A stretch of DNA of 64,000 nucleotides, taken from the NCBI GenBank assembly GCA_021014945.1, contig MU266428.1, positions 31,177 through 95,176 on the forward strand, in the 5' to 3' direction. This stretch comes from Leucogyrophana mollusca. Taxonomy: Eukaryota; Basidiomycota; Agaricomycetes; Boletales. The first letter of the stretch is position 1. Each line of letters opens with the position of its first letter. Both the position numbers and the translations under genes were made by a program. Below are positions 23,252 to 37,359 of this stretch, piece by piece. The notes below the pieces were generated by a model. That model saw only the letters and a list, made by a program, of their open reading frames with translations, was not told the origin of the DNA and did not search any database.

Positions 23252-24952
23252 ATGGCTGGCTACAATCTAACCCGCTCCGCAGATTCAATATTGGACAAGT
23301 ACAAATCAGCACCCCCGTCCTTTGCCGTCCACCTTTATCCCGAACATTGGACACTCAACAATGGCCCAAAGTTCTTGTACAATAACCCAGTCGCCGTTAG
23401 TCCGCGTTCTCAGCAACCCGGGCTCCGGAACTGATGTTTGCAATGTTGACAGTCACTATTGGACGATATCCGCGCACACAGAATACCGGTAGACTATATG
23501 GAGCTGTTCGACTCTGCCCGTGTACCCTTCTATGATGGTATGTGACGCGTATCACAGAAGCAGTGGTAAACATGCCTCATCTTTATGCACCAGGTTGCAT
23601 GGTCGTGGAGCTCTTAGACTATCGTCCAAAGAAGCCGAAGGATCCTCCGCTCGAGAAACCCGAAAAAAGTCGTGTAACTCTCAATCCCAATGGGGAGACG
23701 CTATGGGCCGACATCTGTCTCATGAACCAGCGACTCGGTGGTAAATGGACAGACATTGATGCACTAGAAATGGAAGCCCACATATTGGTGCGTGGTGTTC
23801 GATCGCCCCGCGACATGCGATTGACCTTTTGCAACACCAGCTGAGCACCTCAGCACCCCTGTGTCTCGACCCCGATCCACACCTGACGCGTATTGTCAAC
23901 CATACTTTAAGGGTATCAACACCAACTGTTCCCGTTTCCCTGAAACGCAAGGCCGCCGTTGTCACTGCAGAAGAAGACGAGTCTGAGAAAGCCAGACGTG
24001 CAAAGATTATGCAATACATGAACCCTCGGGTAAACAGACCCCATGTCCCAAGGTAAATCACGCCAGGGTTGATGGTGCGGCTATGTGCACGGGCTGATAT
24101 TTTACGACTTACAGTTATCGGATATTGGATGCTTTACAACGTCATAGGAATCCCCCGACAGAAACGCAGCCACAAACACAACCGGCGACGCAAACGCTTG
24201 CGCCACCGACGACGACGACGACGGCCACAGCTTCTTCCACCCCAGTCCAGACCTTGACTCCCCAACCTCCGGCGTCCCAGTCGCTCCCCACGACTATACC
24301 TATACCCTCCCATCAGCCTCTCTCAAACGTCCCAGATCCTCAACAGGTCACATCACAAGACACAAGGATGCAGGCCAATTCTCATTCCTCGCCACCCGAG
24401 GCTCCCCGATCTTCAGTAACACCTGTCCCCCATCTATCCGCCAATCAGCTGCAGTCCAACGCGATGTCACCTCCGATAGCCTCTAATTCACCTTTGCCAT
24501 CTTCTAGCTATTCGCCACCACAATCTCAGGTTTCGTCAGACACAGCTAAGACTGCTCCTTCGCCTGCCCATCGTGGCTATACCCGTTCTCCTCAGGTCCC
24601 CTCTTCCTCCTCCTCTCAACCTCCACACTCGTCTCCTCTTGCACCCGGCTCGCAGCTTCCCCAAACCCATTACCATCCTCCAGCCGCATCTTCTCACTTT
24701 ATCCAGATTGCTCCTAACCACCAGAAACCTGGAACACCTCAGCTCGTGTATCCAAACCAGCCCACCCCGCCGCCACAGCGAACAAACGCTCAACTAGCGC
24801 AGGGGGGCACGCAATTATTACAGGCTAACCAGCTGGTTATGCAAGCCCATGCTGCGCAAGCTCATGCCCATGCACAGGCACAAGCTCAGGCGCAGGCGCA
24901 GGCTCAGGCTCAGGCTCAGGCTCAGGCACAAGCTCATCAAGCGCACGCACAA

Positions 24953-24993
<41 letters not shown>

Positions 24994-25795
24994 AGCGCAG
25001 GCGCAGGCTCAAGCTCAAGCTCAGGCTCAAGCTCAGGCTCAAGCTCAAGCTCAGGCTCAGGCTCAGGCTCAAGCGCAGGTCCAGGCTCAAGCTCAGGCTC
25101 AGGCTCAAGCTCAGGCCCAAGCACAAACACAGGCGCAGGCAATGTACCCACAGATACAAGCTCAGATGCAGGCTGCGGCGCGCATGAATCAAGTGCAAGC
25201 GCAAGCGCAAGTGCACGCGCAGGCGCAGGCGCAGGCACAAGCACAAGCACAAGCACAGGCTGGGCGATCAACCCCCCAAGCCTTGCCACGTAGTCCCATG
25301 AACGGTGGCAATCAAGGAGCCCCGCGCAGCAGTCCCATGGCGCCAACCCAGCAACTGGCATCGCGATCCCCCATGCCGAACACCCACCAGCTCCCTCAAA
25401 TGACTCACCCTACCCAGCACGCTAATCCCCCTCAGAACCAATACAACTTCGCCCACTTTCGGCCCATCACACATGCACAAGCATCTCCCCACCCGCAAAC
25501 ACTACAGGTGCATCACCCTCAGACCCCCAACAATGCCAGCTCTCAGGGACAGCCCGTGCAAGACCAGTCGCATGGGGCACCTATGATGCCGCAGTATCCG
25601 GTGTACAGTTATGCTCCCATGACGTTTGGGATGCACGGACAGATGCCCGGGCAGCCTGCGTTTGCTTGGAGGCCCCAGAGGGCGATGCCGAACCATGCCA
25701 ATGGACAGTCACCCGCAATGCAACCTGGCAATTTCCCGCAACAGGCGGCAATGCAAGTCGGGAAGACCGCGCAGAGCGGGGTGCCTGGACGGTAG
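23252..25795 (+). CDS. SPT20: SAGA complex subunit SPT20, with long Ala-Gln tract
   Basis: Structural subunit of the SAGA transcription coactivator in the nucleus. Five exons (23252-23395, 23453-23537, 23594-23787, 23841-24052, 24115-25795) encode 771 aa. The Spt20 domain spans about residues 1-210 ([54 protein letters not shown]). The large last exon is low-complexity Pro/Ser/Gln, with a near-perfect Ala-Gln dipeptide run from about 24,840 to 25,260. An upstream in-frame ATG at 23192 exists but is unlike family N-termini. Confidence 0.93.
24838..25262 (+). repeat. Hexanucleotide (GCNCAR) repeat encoding Ala-Gln
   Basis: Roughly 420 bp of imperfect GCTCAG/GCACAA/GCGCAG hexamers within the SPT20 last exon. 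The repeat is free of stops in several frames on both strands, which produces long spurious ORFs. A few interruptions (His, Thr, Val, and an [10 protein letters not shown] island) break it into sub-blocks. Length is probably unstable. Confidence 0.9.
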
Positions 25796-26519
25796 CGCAG
25801 GTGCGTGTGGTGTATGTATGTACGCTTTAGTTGTTGGGACTCTTAGACTCGGATATCGTAGTACTGCACTGCGCGCTTTGACCATTTTCACTGCTTGATG
25901 TCAATGCTAGGAACTTGCAGGAATTTTTTTTCACCCTTGCCATCTATGCCATTGTTGTCCAGATCCTGGCGATTGGAAGGTGATTGCGCTACGAATCTCG
26001 ATCCGAGAAACCCGAGCTCGCAAAATTACACGACCTGCGAAAATAGGCGAGGGAACGATAGCCAAGCCGGTTTGAATCTGAGGCCTGAGGTCCGAAATTC
26101 TGAATAACGAAGGCGTACGTCTTAAAGGACGCGGAGGGGGATACCTAAATATCCCGCTGCAAATATATGAACGTAGTAAGTCTCCCCAGTGCTCGTCACC
26201 GCGGACCCCCGGGTTTATTCTATCATGAAGAGAGGGAGGCGTGTAAAATGACAACAAAAAATCGTCGCTTGGAACTTAAGGATTAATCTTAACGTGGTGC
26301 GATCCTACTGGGGCCGTTATCCTGAACGATCTGCATCTGCCTTGGATGATAGGTTGAACCAGAGAGTTCACGATAAGCTATCCCTGCACCATGGTGGTGA
26401 ACTCCAAGAACCAAAATGCGGACAATTACGCACGACACGATGGAAGTACACTAAAGGTGGACAGATGAGAAATACTGTGTGCGAAGAGACCTCAAGAAAT
26501 GGGTCCGCAATGGCATTAT
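25796..26519. other. Intergenic between convergent SPT20 and GATA factor
   Basis: No supported gene; short ORFs look random. Confidence 0.5.
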
Positions 26520-27857
26520 TCAACCTCTTCGTGCGTGATGATCGCCGAAATCACTCCGGCGGTCTTGCGAGCCGTATGAGTCTTCATCCTCGCTTCCCCC
26601 ATCACCACTGGACGCGGGACCTGATTCATCCATAGCGTTATGAGAGTCGTGACCGGTATTGCTACCACCCCGTGACCGCCCCTCTCCTCGTGCCCTCTTT
26701 TTCAGCTGCAAATTTGGGAATGGTCAGTGCGGAACTTGGTTAAAAACCCCTGTGACGTACAAGTTTTGCGTACACGAGGCCGCACGCATTACATAGAGTT
26801 CGGGGCCCTATTTCACTCGCTGCTCAATGTTTGTGCAAATAGGCAGCCTAGAGCCACACACTCACCCAGGGGTCCTCGCCTCCATTCTGGTGTCGAGGTA
26901 GCGTTACAGCCTAGACAAGTCTGTCCTTCTGTGGATTGATCCTCGGGTTTCTATGTGCAAAGACCGACGGGCGTCAAGACGTAGCATATATCCCACACTG
27001 GCCCGGCGCACTTACCTGCCGCTTTGAGGTCAGTACATCTTTTTCTTCGCCGCTCGTAGCCGGCCTCGTGTCAGTATTTGGTGGTGAGACTGCAGATTGT
27101 AGCATTTGCACTCCGTAGTTGGCGGATTGCAACATTCGTTCGATGGTCTCAGGTGGGGTGGGACGTCCTAGGGCGGGCATCGTGGGGGCTGTGAGATTGC
27201 TTGTCGCGTCGATAATGAGCCTGTAAGAGTCCAACATCTAGGATAGAGCGAGAATTTTCTGAGAATGAGCCATCAAATTAAACCAATGCCACACACTTTC
27301 ATGAAGTCAAGACCCGAGTTCGGTATGGGACTTGCGGAGACAACCGGCGACTCTTTGTCGCGTCGTTTGCTCTTCTGCTGAATCGCAGAGCTCGAGGGTT
27401 CGGATACTGGAGCATAACGCTCTTCCTGGCGGCGGTTTTCTTGCGGCTGGCTTGACGGAACCGGGACGAAGCTTCTCACCTCTGGAGGAGAGAGTGGCGG
27501 GGCAGCTTCCGCGCGCGCGGGGCCAGAATTATAGGCCATCTCCATCGACTGAGGGGGGAAAGGCTGCGTATAGTGCGGTTGCCAGCTTTCGGCCGGCCAT
27601 TGTGGTGGGGGAGGGGGCTGCGTAGTATTATAGGGAGCGGGCGCGTAGGCCGTAGGCTGCGAATAGGTCGATTGGGCGGCATAATTTGGTGGCTGATGAT
27701 GCGAATGAGACTGGGATGAGTTGGCACGAACAGATCGAACAGGGGCCGGGGGGAGCGGTGCTGGTTCAAAGGACGACGGGGGATACGACTGGTAGTCATA
27801 TGACGTAGGTACGCCTTGGGGATTATTGTGGTACATATATCGCTGATCGGCAGACAT
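26520..27857 (-). CDS. GATA-type zinc-finger transcription factor (WC-2-like finger)
   Basis: Nuclear DNA-binding regulator. Five exons (27857-27297, 27237-27016, 26920-26866, 26807-26761, 26705-26520) encode 356 aa. The first half is Pro/Gln/Ser-rich. A short conserved segment follows (MLDSYRLIIDATSNL, IERMLQSANYGVQML). The finger is CLGC-18-CNAC, containing ATSTPEWRRGPLGPRTL, the CX2CX18CX2C spacing seen in WC-2 and plant GATA factors, with a basic tail (KLLKKRARGEGR) and an acidic end. I see no PAS domain, unlike WC-2. The finger is assembled from three exons, and each junction restores it. Confidence 0.88.
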
Positions 27858-28773
27858 GGCAGCGACGACGGGGCCGACTATCCGTCAATTTGCAGATAAT
27901 GGCGACGAATTGAGGAGAGACCAGGGAAAGTATCTGGATAATTATCCGATACTCCTGCGAATTATACCCCGAAAGTTGACAAACACGAGGCGTCGTAGTT
28001 TGAGAGTGCTAGGAAAATTCATTAATCAGGTTTGAGATTTATGACCCTCACAAACATCTTGAAGGCAAAGTATCGGAAGCTTGGCAAAGGACACTGCTCC
28101 AGCGACGCGCTTTTGCATGAGTCATTGAGACTGAGAATTCACCATGTCTGTGGTGCATGCACCAACATGCTGGGCTGCGGATCGTGCCCTCCGCCCTGCT
28201 ATAGGACAGCGCAAATAACAAAAGCCTCACAGTATAGCAGGAACGCAGATGTGCAATTGGAAGAAGCCTTCCCCGGCTGTTTGAGATCTAGGATCGAGTT
28301 TACGGAATCACTTCATGTCGGTCGATGTCACCCAATAAATAAGCGCAGCACGTAAAAAAGAGGGAGCACTAACCGTTTGTGCTCTGAGTGAATGGCTCCA
28401 CGAGTAAATTTAGAGACTAGAGAAGGAGCTGCAGGCGTCGACGCGTCAGGAGGCCGTTAAGCTTTCAACTGAGCTTGGGGTCGGTATCAGTCTTACTGTG
28501 GCAACTACCGCACCCTCTTTGGAGTACAGATAACCTCGAGGGAAACTCGCTACAAAACGGCAGGCCGCAGAAGCAACATTCCTCAAAAAGCGGCCCGTCG
28601 AACAAAGAACATCTCTCCCTCGAAAAAGAACATTCGCTGGAAAACAAAATCGGCTTTATAGATAGAAAACGGTGTGCATGACGATGCGGATTATCCGGAA
28701 TAGAGGTGAATTGTCTGGTCCAATCAGAGAACGAGATGAAAAAAGAACGCTGAGTCGTAGCTAGAACCTCGTA
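27858..28773. other. Intergenic, includes promoter of the GATA factor
   Basis: No supported gene. Upstream of the GATA-factor ATG lie an AGATAA site (27894-27899) and, near 27,935-27,946, the palindrome GGATAATTATCC, which could bind GATA-type factors. Confidence 0.4.
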
Positions 28774-30533
28774 CTACCCCGCTCGTAAACGCTCCTGCCC
28801 CTTGGCCCTTATGTCAGGCCCCTCCTTCCACCCCGCTTGCTTAGAGACAACAGGCGATGGGGCCGGAGATGGCTCAAAGTCATCGTCGTAATCTTCATCT
28901 TCGGATGGAGCTTTGGGGGGTATTTTTGGCGCGCTAAGCCCCCCAGCAGCGCGTTCTTGGGCCCGCCGGCGTCGGCGCAAAATCTGCTTTCGACTCCGGA
29001 CTGCGCGTCGATACTCGGCGCTTTCTCCATAGAATAACGAATACTCGCAACGTGGGCAAATCCACTCATCTGCAGGGCTGATGATCTGGGACGCAGGAAC
29101 AGTGGCGAGAGACTTCTTCCTCCTGCGAGGTGGTATCTCTGCAGTAAGGAAACGAAGCGGGAGTGGACTAAGTAAGTTTTGAGCGTTCTGGGTGACCTGG
29201 GCTGCGTTGGCTTGGCCGGAGGAGGGTAGGCGGGAGGGCACGTAATTTTTGCGGTGGTGAGGATTTGAAGCAATTGCAAGAGCATTCCGCTTTTTCTTTT
29301 TGCTTCCCCGAGTCTTTGTCCCAGATTGGTCGAGAAACTCTGCCAATGGATCCCCGCCTGTAGGAGCAGACGCGCGAGCCCGCTGTTGTCCCTTGGCCGT
29401 GCGCTTCGACTTTACAGCTTTACTCGCAGCCAGCACGGCTTGCTTGGCTTCTGCTGCGGCTTGGGCGGCTTTCGCTGCCTGGCGAGCAAGCTCTTCTTCG
29501 AAGCGCGAGCGTAGTAGCGTGACCTCTTCTTTAGTCGCAGCGAGGCGGTCAGAGGCTGAGACAGAGCCCGATGTGATCAGGCTTAATCTCCAGTGTACAT
29601 AAAACACCACTACTCACTCGCACTGTGCCACACAAATGTGAACTGGGTGGTGGGAAAGGCGAGGTTGGCACGAGAGCGGAAGCGAGGTGAGGAAACGCTC
29701 GTTCGGGCTTTCGCCGCACGGGCGAGTCGGGGACCTCGGCGTCGAGAGAGTCGGATCTTGGGCGGGAAGGCATCGGAAGCGAAAGTAGAGTTCATGAAAG
29801 GCAAGTGCGAGGACAAGGCTTGATCAAGAGCGAGAGTATCGCCAAGGGACAGTGCTCCAAGCACAGCAGCAAGCTGCCGTTTGCGATGTTTCAGCATCTC
29901 CTTGTGCTGGAGCCCGGCTAGCGTTGCTAGAGTGATCTTGCCCTTCCGGGGTGTGTTCGACAGAGATGAAAGTGGAGCAACCGGATCATCAAGATTCTGA
30001 TCTGGTCGACCACTCGTCAGTCCTGCGTCAAAGCCATCCAACACCTCGTCTTCTCCACCAGTGTTCAAACTGACTTCACGGCCATTCATCGACCCGGGCG
30101 CATTGGCAGGAACCTTCCTCTTCTTCGTATTCCCCGGCTGTTGCAAATGATCGACATAATCTCCGTCACCACGATCTTCATCCGCTCTTTCTCTCCCCTC
30201 CGCAAAACGCAGATACGCAGTGCTTAGATCTATTCCCTGATTACCAGATACCAGTAGATTCTCCCCCGCCGTTCCGTTATTACTGAGGAGACCGTGTGCC
30301 CCGCTGAGTATGGACGAGTAGTACGACTGGAGTGCCATTTGCGATGACAGCGAATCCGCATGTGCGATCAGCTCTTCTGCGATTGTTTCTGCACCGAGCA
30401 TTGCTTCCATAGGAGAAACGATGTCGTCCGCAGAATGGGCCACGTCCGAGGTGCGCCTGCGTTTCGGCAACGGCTTCAGCCTCCTCAGAGGAGGTAGCTC
30501 TTGTCCATCGAAAACCGCCGAACCTCGATACAT
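28774..30533 (-). CDS. Conserved fungal protein of unknown function
   Basis: Not recognised. Two exons (30533-29618, 29555-28774) with a 62-nt intron give 565 aa. The N-terminal third is rich in Arg/Ser with a nuclear-localisation-like KPLPKRRRTSD. The middle is charged, and a predicted coiled coil lies near residues 310-355 (LLRSRFEEELARQAAK). Late in the protein a compact block WICPRCEYSLFYGESAEYR followed by a run of arginines (KQILRRRRRAQER) looks like a conserved half zinc ribbon plus basic helix. The C-terminus is acidic, with EDEDYDDDFEP. A nuclear role is plausible but inferred. Confidence 0.75.
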
Positions 30534-31371
30534 GGAATATCCTTGAAAACAAAATCTAGAACTGAAGAGTACAGCAAAAGTTTCAAAACCGACCTTTATG
30601 CTGCTGACGTGTAACGCTGTGCTTGGGGGTCAGGACCTTTCTGGGCTGCCTAAGGCTACCTTTGTAGTGACGTGAATCAGAAGGAAAAGACCGTCGCCTC
30701 TGCGACAGCCGAGCTATATTTTTCACACCCGGAGTTCCCGTTCCTATCGCTCAGCCTCACATCAGGTTTCAGACAGAACAGATGGAATAAGAGGGAGGAA
30801 AAGACTACGGTACAAGATGTGCGATGCTCTAACAGATAATTGTCTCGTGATGCTATGAGGGATATCAAAAAATAATGTCCGACTGCGTGTCGCAATGCCA
30901 ATAAATGAGGGGTATCGCGAAACGAAGACCAGACACTAACTGTATGATGAAGAACTGCTCATGTCTACGGCCCGCCGTCAACGTCTATCTATATTGAAAA
31001 CGAGCGGACTGGTTGGGGTGGGTGGGGATAGGGTGGCGCGTGGGGTGGGGGTGATTAGGAGTATACGCGCCGATAGAATAGTAGAAACACAGACGACGAC
31101 GAGAATAAGATAGGCCGTATAGTCATCATGATGAGCAGAAAGCAACGAGACAAACCGATCACAGGTCGAAAGAGCAGCGCAGAGTCCGAGTATGCATCGA
31201 GTGAGACAAAGAGAGAGACGAGGAGTCGGAGGAGGCGGGGAGTCGTGGCCCCATCGCGAGCCGCGCTTGCATGGAGTTAATCGTTCAGAGTGTGGATGAA
31301 ACCGAGCCGCATCGAGAGGGAAGAATGGAAATAGGGATGTTGAAGTCATGATTGTCGGTCACCGCAGAAAT
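30534..31371. other. Intergenic
   Basis: No supported gene. The right part is the 3' untranslated region of DED1, the left part the 5' flank of the unknown protein gene. Confidence 0.5.
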
Positions 31372-33526
<2,155 letters not shown>

Positions 33527-33798
33527 ATTAGGGCAGAACGGTGAACTTGAAATGTTCTTTTTTCTGTGATAAAAGCGAGTTTTCTTCTAGTGAAAGACGG
33601 TCGTTGGGAGAAAGAAAGAAAGAGAGCTGAGCAAACCAGATTTGAAAAATTCCGGTGGGAGACGCTTACCAACCTATGCTAGATATGGCTATATGTTCTC
33701 ACGATACTGTTACCTTCCCCATTCGTCGGTAACGTGGCAGCTGGGGTGTCCCGCTCATCCTCGCCAGAACCTGCAGAGTATTATACAGACGTTATAAA

Positions 33799-34681
33799 AT
33801 GTCCCACTCACATCCTCACCCGCACCCGCACCCGCACCCGCAACAACAGGGCCCGCAGCAGATGATGGCGCCCCCGCAGCCAGATCCAGCCATGCAGGCT
33901 AGGATTGAAGCGGACTTCCACCCGGTCGACCTCGCTCTCAGTGGGCCAAATGAATCCCTTGCATTCTGCGGAAAACACAAACTCGAAAAATGCCCGGACT
34001 GTGATGTAGACTTCTCCAGTCTCAACCGGATGTCCAAAATCTTGCACGCGAACCCCAATTTACGCTGCCCCCCTCCAGGGAACGTTGTGCAGCAGAAACT
34101 CTCGCAGGCTGTGACAACCACAAAGGACGAGGGTAATGTATGTGATAGCACTACCTTTATGTTGTGATATTGCTTATATTCTGAGCGCAGAATCTTTACA
34201 AGAATGGCAAGCACAAGGAGGCTCTCGCTCGGTACAACATGGCAGCTAGCATAGCTATTCAGCGTCCACCTTGGGAGAACAACGCTGTGTTGCGCGAAGA
34301 GCTGTCAACGGTCGTCTCTAACCGCTCTGCCGCACTATTTGAGTTGGGTGACTTCATAGGTGCACTGGTAGATGCCGAAACTGTCATTTCCATACGGCGG
34401 AATTGGTCCAAGGGGCACTTCAGGAAGGCCAAGGCATTGGTAGGGCTCGGTCAGATCGAGGAGGCAAAGGAAGCTGTAGCACTCGGTTTGTCGTTTGAGC
34501 CTAATAACCAGGTAAACATAAAATACATGTGCCCAGCCTTGCAATTTGCGAACTCATGCTAACGACCTTGATTTAGGAACTCAATGGGTACATGACAGAC
34601 CTAGTCAACCTTACAAAGACGCGTGCCGAGGCAAAGGCCAAAAAATCAGTCGAGAAAGCAGAGTCCGTGACCTCCGACTAG
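33799..34681 (+). CDS. SEC72: ER translocation protein Sec72 (TPR)
   Basis: Accessory subunit of the Sec62/63 post-translational translocation complex, on the cytosolic face of the ER. Three exons (33799-34137, 34191-34511, 34577-34681) encode 254 aa. The N-terminus has a His-Pro run (SHPHPHPHPHP). A Cys/His motif follows (FCGKHKLEKCPDCDVDF), and then tetratricopeptide repeats (NGKHKEALARYNMA, VVSNRSAALFELGDF, KGHFRKAKALVGLGQ). The C-terminal helix is Lys/Ala-rich. It ends only 110 bp from the convergent APP1 gene. Confidence 0.9.
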
Positions 34682-34791
34682 CGCTATACATACAGACATA
34701 TGTTAAGTTATACCACCACTATACCGTGGATGCGGGTGCCATGATACATCTATCATTATAATGCTCCTTCCATCGCTGAGACTCACCCTAA

Positions 34792-37075
34792 TTAGACTCT
34801 ATTGGTGCCTAGCTGCGCCAATATATCGTTGGCCTCAACACACTCTTCAGCATTTCTGAAAACCCGAAGAAAGATATGGCCAGGCATTATGGCTCTTGCG
34901 CGATTGACCCTCGCTTGTAGCTCGTACCGCTTCTTTTCCGTCTCCGTGAGCAATGTTAACGTTTGGCGTCGTCCACTGCGCGAACCGAAAGACCCACTAG
35001 ATCCATTCGACGCATATGAGCTTGTTGAATCGATGGATGACCGAGAACCCGTGAACGATACGGATATCGGCGATGCCGGACGCTCGACGGGAGTGAACGA
35101 AGTCGGAGGCATGCTCAACTTCGATAGTGGAAGACGAGTCTTGCGTGCGGCGCTATGGCCAGTCTCCGTTTCAGTATCTGAGACTGTCCGCAGCGGCTGA
35201 GGTCGTAGCGGTGAGAGAGTAGAAGGGAGCGGCACACTGCCTCTCGAAACTGGGGTTCTAGGTATGAATGATGACCCAGCGCCCGTCGGATCTTCGATGT
35301 CGGGATATACATCTTTACCTACGTCACGGATGAACACGCCTAGAATCTGACTGGGGCGCTCCTGAGCGAGAGTTGAGTAGAGCTCGAGATCTTGTTCGCC
35401 GGAGTCGCCAACGAGAAGGAACTGGGATTGAGGAAAGCTGTCGAGGACTTCGACGACGTTGGCGCGTTTCCGTGTCGCGGGTGCGGAAAGAAGACCGTTA
35501 AAGAGTGAACGGCCGGCATATGACCGTAGTCGTATCGAACCTGTGCATGCAATCAGCACACGTAAACTCTGAGTGTCGATAGCATACCTGGAGGAAGTTG
35601 CGAAAAACTGAGGAACTGATTGATGACCGGTAACAGCTCAAACGGCGAATTCGACTGCAGAGCAAGGTGAGCGATGAAGTCAAGTATATATGTGATTGAC
35701 TCACAACATAATGAAATCGGACACCCCTGCTCCACATCTCGTTGTACCATTCAGCCATACCAGGGATTATGATATTCTGAAAATCTTTCACGAACACATT
35801 GTGAAACACCGCGCGTGCACCGTTGACTACGTCGGAAACCTTGACGGTATCATCTATGTCTGAGATAACACGCACAGGCGAATGGGTGATGGAAACCCGC
35901 TGTGATGTCTGCGCTGGCGGCTCGGAGGGCAAGAGCATGGCTTGAACTGAGGCTTGTAGGGATGACGAAATCAATTCCGCGACGACGAAGAGATCATGCT
36001 CAAGTGCCAACTCATCAAAGGCGATATGTAGAGCAAGCGGATGCGTGCAGATGTCTTTCCATTTGATGGTGAAATTGGAAGCAAACGAGCCGTCAGAGGT
36101 CGTGGATATATCCCGGCAGAGTAATGGTCCGTGATCGAGAGATGTACGTTCTCGTTCCCGGTCGTCTTTCTTGTCGATGGAAGCGGGACCGGATGATGGA
36201 CAGGCATATACAGAAATGCGGACTGTCCGCGCGGAGAGGGCTGAGGACCAGAATGGCTGGAGGCGTGATTCGAGATTCGCGTGTAATCGACGGAGGTCCG
36301 CAGATATAGCTGAAGGGACGCCTCCGAGCGAGGTATTGAGACTAGAGTGGGACGACGACGATGGTGATGGCGGTCGAGAGGCCTCACAATCGGAGACGTC
36401 GTCACTGTCGGACCTATTGGCAATATTTTGAAACTGGGCTTCCAAGTCTTGTACTTCGTAGTCGTCCGTGATTTCGGTGGGTCGGGGTGGCAGCTTCAAG
36501 GAGGCAAGATATTCATCGTCGAATTCTGGATATTCTGATTGTGGGGCTTGAAGCTTCGGCAGCGACGCGAACCCTATGTAACAAATCGTCGTAACTGCTG
36601 GCTCCCCGCATCGTAAACGGTAAACTGACCTTTTGCTAGTCGAAGAAACGCCTTCTGAGAACGCGTAGCAAGTTCCGGTGACCGTCGCGTAGTAGCGAAT
36701 CCCGAGACGTACAAGTCCAGATCAAATGCACCTATCCAGCCACCACGAACCAACGTGAGCCTCGGCGACAGAGATAGCTTCGCAGGCGTTACCTTCCAGT
36801 TCGTCCATGTCTACTGTGTAGCGCCGTGTGGCCCATCCTGGAAACAGCGCGACCTCTTCAATATTCAATACTTCCGCGCTACTCCTCTTGATCTTCTGGC
36901 CTGCCCACTGACCCCAGCTCTGTGGTGTGGTCTGACCATCTACGTACCCGTTTTCACCAGGTCTCAGACTTCTCCTGGTCGGCAGGGAATTCCGAAAGTC
37001 GCGCTGAGACAAGTAATCCTTGAGGCCAGAAAGGCGGGAGGAAGCAGACTTCCGGGAGGGCATATGGCTGTTCAT
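34792..37075 (-). CDS. APP1: Phosphatidate phosphatase APP1 (DUF2183)
   Basis: Mg-dependent phosphatidate phosphatase found at cortical actin patches in yeast. Five exons (37075-36793, 36731-36630, 36573-35705, 35654-35588, 35540-34792) encode 689 aa. The catalytic DxDxT motif is in VISDIDDTVKVSDV, followed by GMAEWYNEMWSRGVRFHYV, QLPPG-SIRLRSY and QFLLVGDSGEQDLELY. The C-terminal part is Ser/Thr/Pro-rich, then a conserved helical end. The N-terminal region (GWATRRYTVDMDELEGN) matches the family. Starts at 37075 or 37063 are both possible. Confidence 0.92.
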
Positions 37076-37359
37076 CAATAAGGTCTCGAAAAACTATCCA
37101 TGGGTTTATAGCGTCCCAGACTGAACTGAAATTCGCACAAGCATGTAATGGTATGGCAACAAGGTGGACCGGGAGAGATTGACAGGAAGTTGCCACCAAG
37201 CGCCAACACTGGCGCGCACAGCTCCAAAAAGCGAAGTGATTCAGTGAAGCCTTTCGCATGTTATCCTCTATCGCACACTGTGCACATAGACGCAAATTCC
37301 TGGGATACTTGGACGGGCCACCGAGGACGAGAAACTATTTTCGCGACTTCCGATACTCG

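Noticed and set aside
24818..25361. Long minus-strand ORFs (Leu/Ser-rich, Leu-Arg-rich and Pro-Glu-rich) across the hexamer repeat
   Set aside because: They are shadows of the stop-free GCNCAR repeat in SPT20; no start context, splice sites or family features.
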